Shown here: one piece after another, positions 61,908-64,000 of the stretch | Position numbering within the stretch: the first letter of the stretch is position 1 | Layout: each line of letters starts with the position of its first letter | DNA from: Pseudobdellovibrionaceae bacterium | GTDB lineage: Bacteria; Bdellovibrionota; Bdellovibrionia; Bdellovibrionales; Bdellovibrionaceae | Assembly (NCBI GenBank): GCA_019637875.1 | Contig: JAHBUW010000013.1 | Coordinates: 62,001-126,000, forward strand | Length of the DNA: 64,000 bases | Direction: 5' to 3' | Program-made: the position numbers and the translations under genes | The notes under the pieces: generated by a model | What the model was told of the DNA's origin: nothing | The model's database searches: none | The model's input: the letters and a program-made list of their open reading frames with translations, nothing else

Positions 61908-62872
61908 GTGTTGTCTCCTTCGGGAGTTTCTTCTTCAGTCTTGGGCTGTTCGAGTTCGGCTTCGATCTCGATTTTTTCAGCCATACCTGCGGCAACCAGT
62001 TTACGGCCTTTGTTGACCTTAACAACGGCGGGACCAGCGGAATCCGCTTTCGGAGCGGCCGCCGCTGCGGGAGCGACTTTTTCAGGACGCGAGGGAGTGC
62101 GGCGACGGGGTTTTTCCGAAGCAGCCGCTGCGTCTTTATCGAAGACTTCTTCCGAACCTTTGTCGGTCGAAGTGCGGATTTTCGATTGGTACTCGGCCGC
62201 ACCTTCCAGGTACGCCTCAGCCATCAAGTTCGAGAACAATTTGATCGAACGGATCGCATCGTCGTTGCCGGGGATCGGGTATTCGATCGCTTCGGGATCC
62301 GAGTTGGTATCCGCGATCGCGACGACGGGGATGTTCAAGCGTTGTGCTTCCGCGACGGCGATGTGCTCTTTCGGCAGATCGACGACGAACATGCACGCGG
62401 GAGCTTCTTTCATGTCTTTGATACCGACGAGGTATTCATTCAGACGGAGATATTCTTTATCGAGCTTCGCGCGTTCTTTTTTGGTGAAGAACTCGAACTC
62501 GCCTTTTTCTTTCATTTGGTCGATACGGCGCAGGCGCTCGATCGATTGGCGAATGGTTTCGAAGTTCGTCATCATGCCACCCAGCCAGCGCTTAGTGACG
62601 TAGAACTGACCGCAACGTTGAGCCGCTTCTTGGATCGGCTCGATCGCTTGCTTCTTGGTTCCGACGAAGATCATTTTGCCACCGCTCGCGGCGACTTCTT
62701 TGACGTACTCTGCAGCTTTGTTCGCACGAACAACGGTTTTCTGCAGGTCGATGATGTGAATTCCTCCGCGTGCTGTGTACACGAAGTTCTTCATCTTGGG
62801 GTTCCAGCGTTGAGTCTGGTGTCCGAAGTGGACGCCAGCATCAAGCATCTCTTTCATGGTCACTTGTGCCAT
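61904..62872 (-). CDS. rpsB: Small ribosomal subunit protein uS2 with long C-terminal extension
   Basis: A 322-residue uS2. The core (to about residue 228) is standard, with MKEMLDAGVHFGHQTQRWNPKM, VTKRWLGGMMTNF and ADTNSDPE. About 94 extra residues follow, rich in Ala/Lys/Pro/Arg and then Glu. AAGGAAG lies about 10 bases before the ATG at 62872. The 257 bases upstream, to 63129, hold its leader and probably its promoter, with no further gene. Confidence 0.94.
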   Translation of the reverse strand: MAQVTMKEMLDAGVHFGHQTQRWNPKMKNFVYTARGGIHIIDLQKTVVRANKAAEYVKEVAASGGKMIFVGTKKQAIEPIQEAAQRCGQFYVTKRWLGGMMTNFETIRQSIERLRRIDQMKEKGEFEFFTKKERAKLDKEYLRLNEYLVGIKDMKEAPACMFVVDLPKEHIAVAEAQRLNIPVVAIADTNSDPEAIEYPIPGNDDAIRSIKLFSNLMAEAYLEGAAEYQSKIRTSTDKGSEEVFDKDAAAASEKPRRRTPSRPEKVAPAAAAAPKADSAGPAVVKVNKGRKLVAAGMAEKIEIEAELEQPKTEEETPEGDNT

Positions 62873-63129
62873 GGGTTCTCGCTTCCTTTTCTGGTTATGC
62901 CTCCTCTGGGACAGGGACCTGACGGACGGTGAGCGTTTCGAGAACTCACTTGAATCAGGTTTCACAAGCTTTGGTTTCCGCCGAATTGCAGGAGCCGCAG
63001 CCACCAGTGTTATCCACAGAGTGCGTTTTAGTTGGGGGTAGGGCTAACACGGGGAGGGGGTCTTGTGAACCCTGTCCCCGAGGAAGACTCAGCGCGTTAA
63101 TCTGGGCGTTGGCGCGAGCCAACAGCAGC

Positions 63130-63543
63130 CTAGCGGGCGACGCGGGGAACGGGGGGCAGGATCTCGAGTTTCGCCGTCGACTTCGAATCGATATAAAGGC
63201 GTCCTTTGATCTCTTCGACCAAGCCCTTTTGAACCGTCGTCCATTCGGGCAGATCTTGAATATTTTGACCGGCTTGCAGCTCGGGAAGCGGCTCGGGAGT
63301 GGGCGGGCGGACTTCGAGAAGTCCTCCCTTCACTTCGAAGTTCCAAGCTTCAGGGTCGTTCGAAAAGCTCCAGGTCTGCTCGGGAGCCGCCGTGACGGCG
63401 ATTTCACCCTTTTTGAGGACGGCTTCTTTCATCCGCTCGGCGGAAGCGGCCTGGTAGTCCTCCGCGTGTTGGAAGAAGTAATAGAGGGTTCCGCCCATGG
63501 CGGTAAGGACGACGAGACTCAGACCAAGGAGGAGTGCTTTCAT
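63130..63543 (-). CDS. Small membrane-anchored protein of unknown function
   Basis: A 137-residue product with an N-terminal transmembrane anchor (about residues 2-24) and a soluble domain rich in Pro, Glu and Lys near its end. The middle (TWSFSNDPEAWNFEVKGG) is strand-like. No ribosome site is clear. Not recognised. It is divergent from the GNAT gene on the right edge and 257 bases upstream of rpsB. Confidence 0.5.
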   Translation of the reverse strand: MKALLLGLSLVVLTAMGGTLYYFFQHAEDYQAASAERMKEAVLKKGEIAVTAAPEQTWSFSNDPEAWNFEVKGGLLEVRPPTPEPLPELQAGQNIQDLPEWTTVQKGLVEEIKGRLYIDSKSTAKLEILPPVPRVAR

Positions 63544-63573
63544 GCCCCGGGTTTTTGCGCTAACACCAGGGGA

Positions 63574-64000
63574 ATGTCACGCCAAACCCTACCCGCGCCC
63601 CGTCTCTTGAAAATGACGGAGGCCGCCGCTCTGACCACTCTCGTCAACTCTGCTTACCGCGGTGAAAGCTCTGAAAAAGGGTGGACCACCGAATCCCATC
63701 TTTTGGGAGGCCAACGTATTGACGAGGCCAAGGCGACCTCGCTGGCGGCCGCCACCGCGAACTCCAAAGACACCAAAGTTTTGGTCTGGCCCCATGAGGA
63801 CGGATCGCTCGAGGCGTGCGTGCTGCTTGAGCGTCATGGAGACCTGGCGTACCTGGGGATGCTCACCGTGAATCCGGAGCGTCAGAATGGGGGCTGGGGT
63901 CGCGAGATGCTCGCGCAGGCGGAGGCTTGGGCCGTGGCCGAATGGAAAGTCGAAAAGATCGAAATGACCGTGATCAGCGTTCGCGACGAATTGATCGCCT
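63574..64000 (+). CDS. GNAT-family acetyltransferase (3' end beyond the window)
   Basis: The frame from the ATG at 63574 is open to the right edge, about 142 residues visible. The N-terminal helix (LTTLVNSAYRGE), the strand region and the acetyl-CoA loop-like MLTVNPERQNGGWGREML are typical of GNAT acetyltransferases (R/Q-x-x-G-x-G/A). The C-terminal part is missing. Substrate unknown. Confidence 0.78.
   Translation, partial: MSRQTLPAPRLLKMTEAAALTTLVNSAYRGESSEKGWTTESHLLGGQRIDEAKATSLAAATANSKDTKVLVWPHEDGSLEACVLLERHGDLAYLGMLTVNPERQNGGWGREMLAQAEAWAVAEWKVEKIEMTVISVRDELIA

Noticed and set aside
63010-63018. Consensus DnaA box TTATCCACA upstream of rpsB, considered as part of an origin
   Set aside because: A single 9-mer is expected by chance in about half of such windows; no cluster, AT-rich unwinding element or dnaA/dnaN gene nearby.

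Overview
The window looks like chromosome from a GC-rich relative of Bdellovibrio (Bdellovibrionota). The reasons are a 64-residue histone-fold protein resembling the B. bacteriovorus histone Bd0055, frequent GTG/TTG starts with ATGA/GTGA gene overlaps, many exported TPR and lipoprotein-like products, and a full Gram-negative envelope gene set (DAP/peptidoglycan, an LptM-like lipoprotein, RseP). This placement is inferred from gene content only; no rRNA is present. I see no insertion sequence, prophage, CRISPR array or integrase, so this reads as vertically inherited housekeeping sequence with lineage-specific surface and signalling genes between.

Layout. (1) 1-7558, plus strand: two exported proteins, an LptM-like lipoprotein, dapF-dapA-dapB, a degenerate HPPK-like gene, a transaldolase, a lipoprotein and a 749-residue exported protein, mostly joined by 4-base overlaps. 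(2) 7533-19444: murD, a membrane-linked metallophosphoesterase, the histone, ligA, the gatCAB amidotransferase operon, a short Ppx/GppA protein, a DUF192 protein, a LysM-like protein with possible anchors at both ends, and a PilZ protein. (3) 19445-25985: rho with a Gly/Arg/Asn-rich N-terminal extension and its own promoter and leader, rpmE (zinc-free type), prfA, prmC, murA. (4) 26042-31613: two terminators, a small exported protein, a GYF-like/TPR membrane protein, serS and tRNA-Ser(UGA). (5) 31704-43675: accessory and signalling genes: a thioredoxin-like protein, a frameshifted chemoreceptor, an alpha/beta hydrolase with an SRPBCC partner, small exported proteins, a protease with two complete trypsin-like domains, tRNA-Ser(CGA), a glycerophosphodiesterase, a response regulator facing a hybrid histidine kinase, a pseudo-ATPase protein and an App1-like phosphatase. 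(6) 43693-49824: two tandem paralogues of about 970-990 residues, each with six Ig-like repeats and a von Willebrand A domain. (7) 50138-62872, minus strand: starting from rpsB-tsf and running through pyrH-frr-uppS-cdsA-rseP-tsaB, a MinD-like ATPase, a J-like/RodZ-HTH protein, rluD, pgeF and a SdpI-family protein. (8) A small anchored protein and a GNAT acetyltransferase cut by the right edge.

How it fits together. The housekeeping genes serve meso-diaminopimelate, peptidoglycan precursor and undecaprenyl-phosphate synthesis (dapFAB, murD, murA, uppS, and pgeF for precursor quality), phospholipid synthesis (cdsA), translation (gatCAB, serS with two serine tRNAs, prfA/prmC, rpsB, tsf, frr, rpmE, tsaB, rluD), transcription termination (rho) and envelope proteolysis (rseP). 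The least conventional content is the histone, the paired Ig/vWA surface proteins, the double-domain protease, the three-PDZ RseP, and three apparently degenerate or broken genes (HPPK-like, pseudo-ATPase, frameshifted chemoreceptor).
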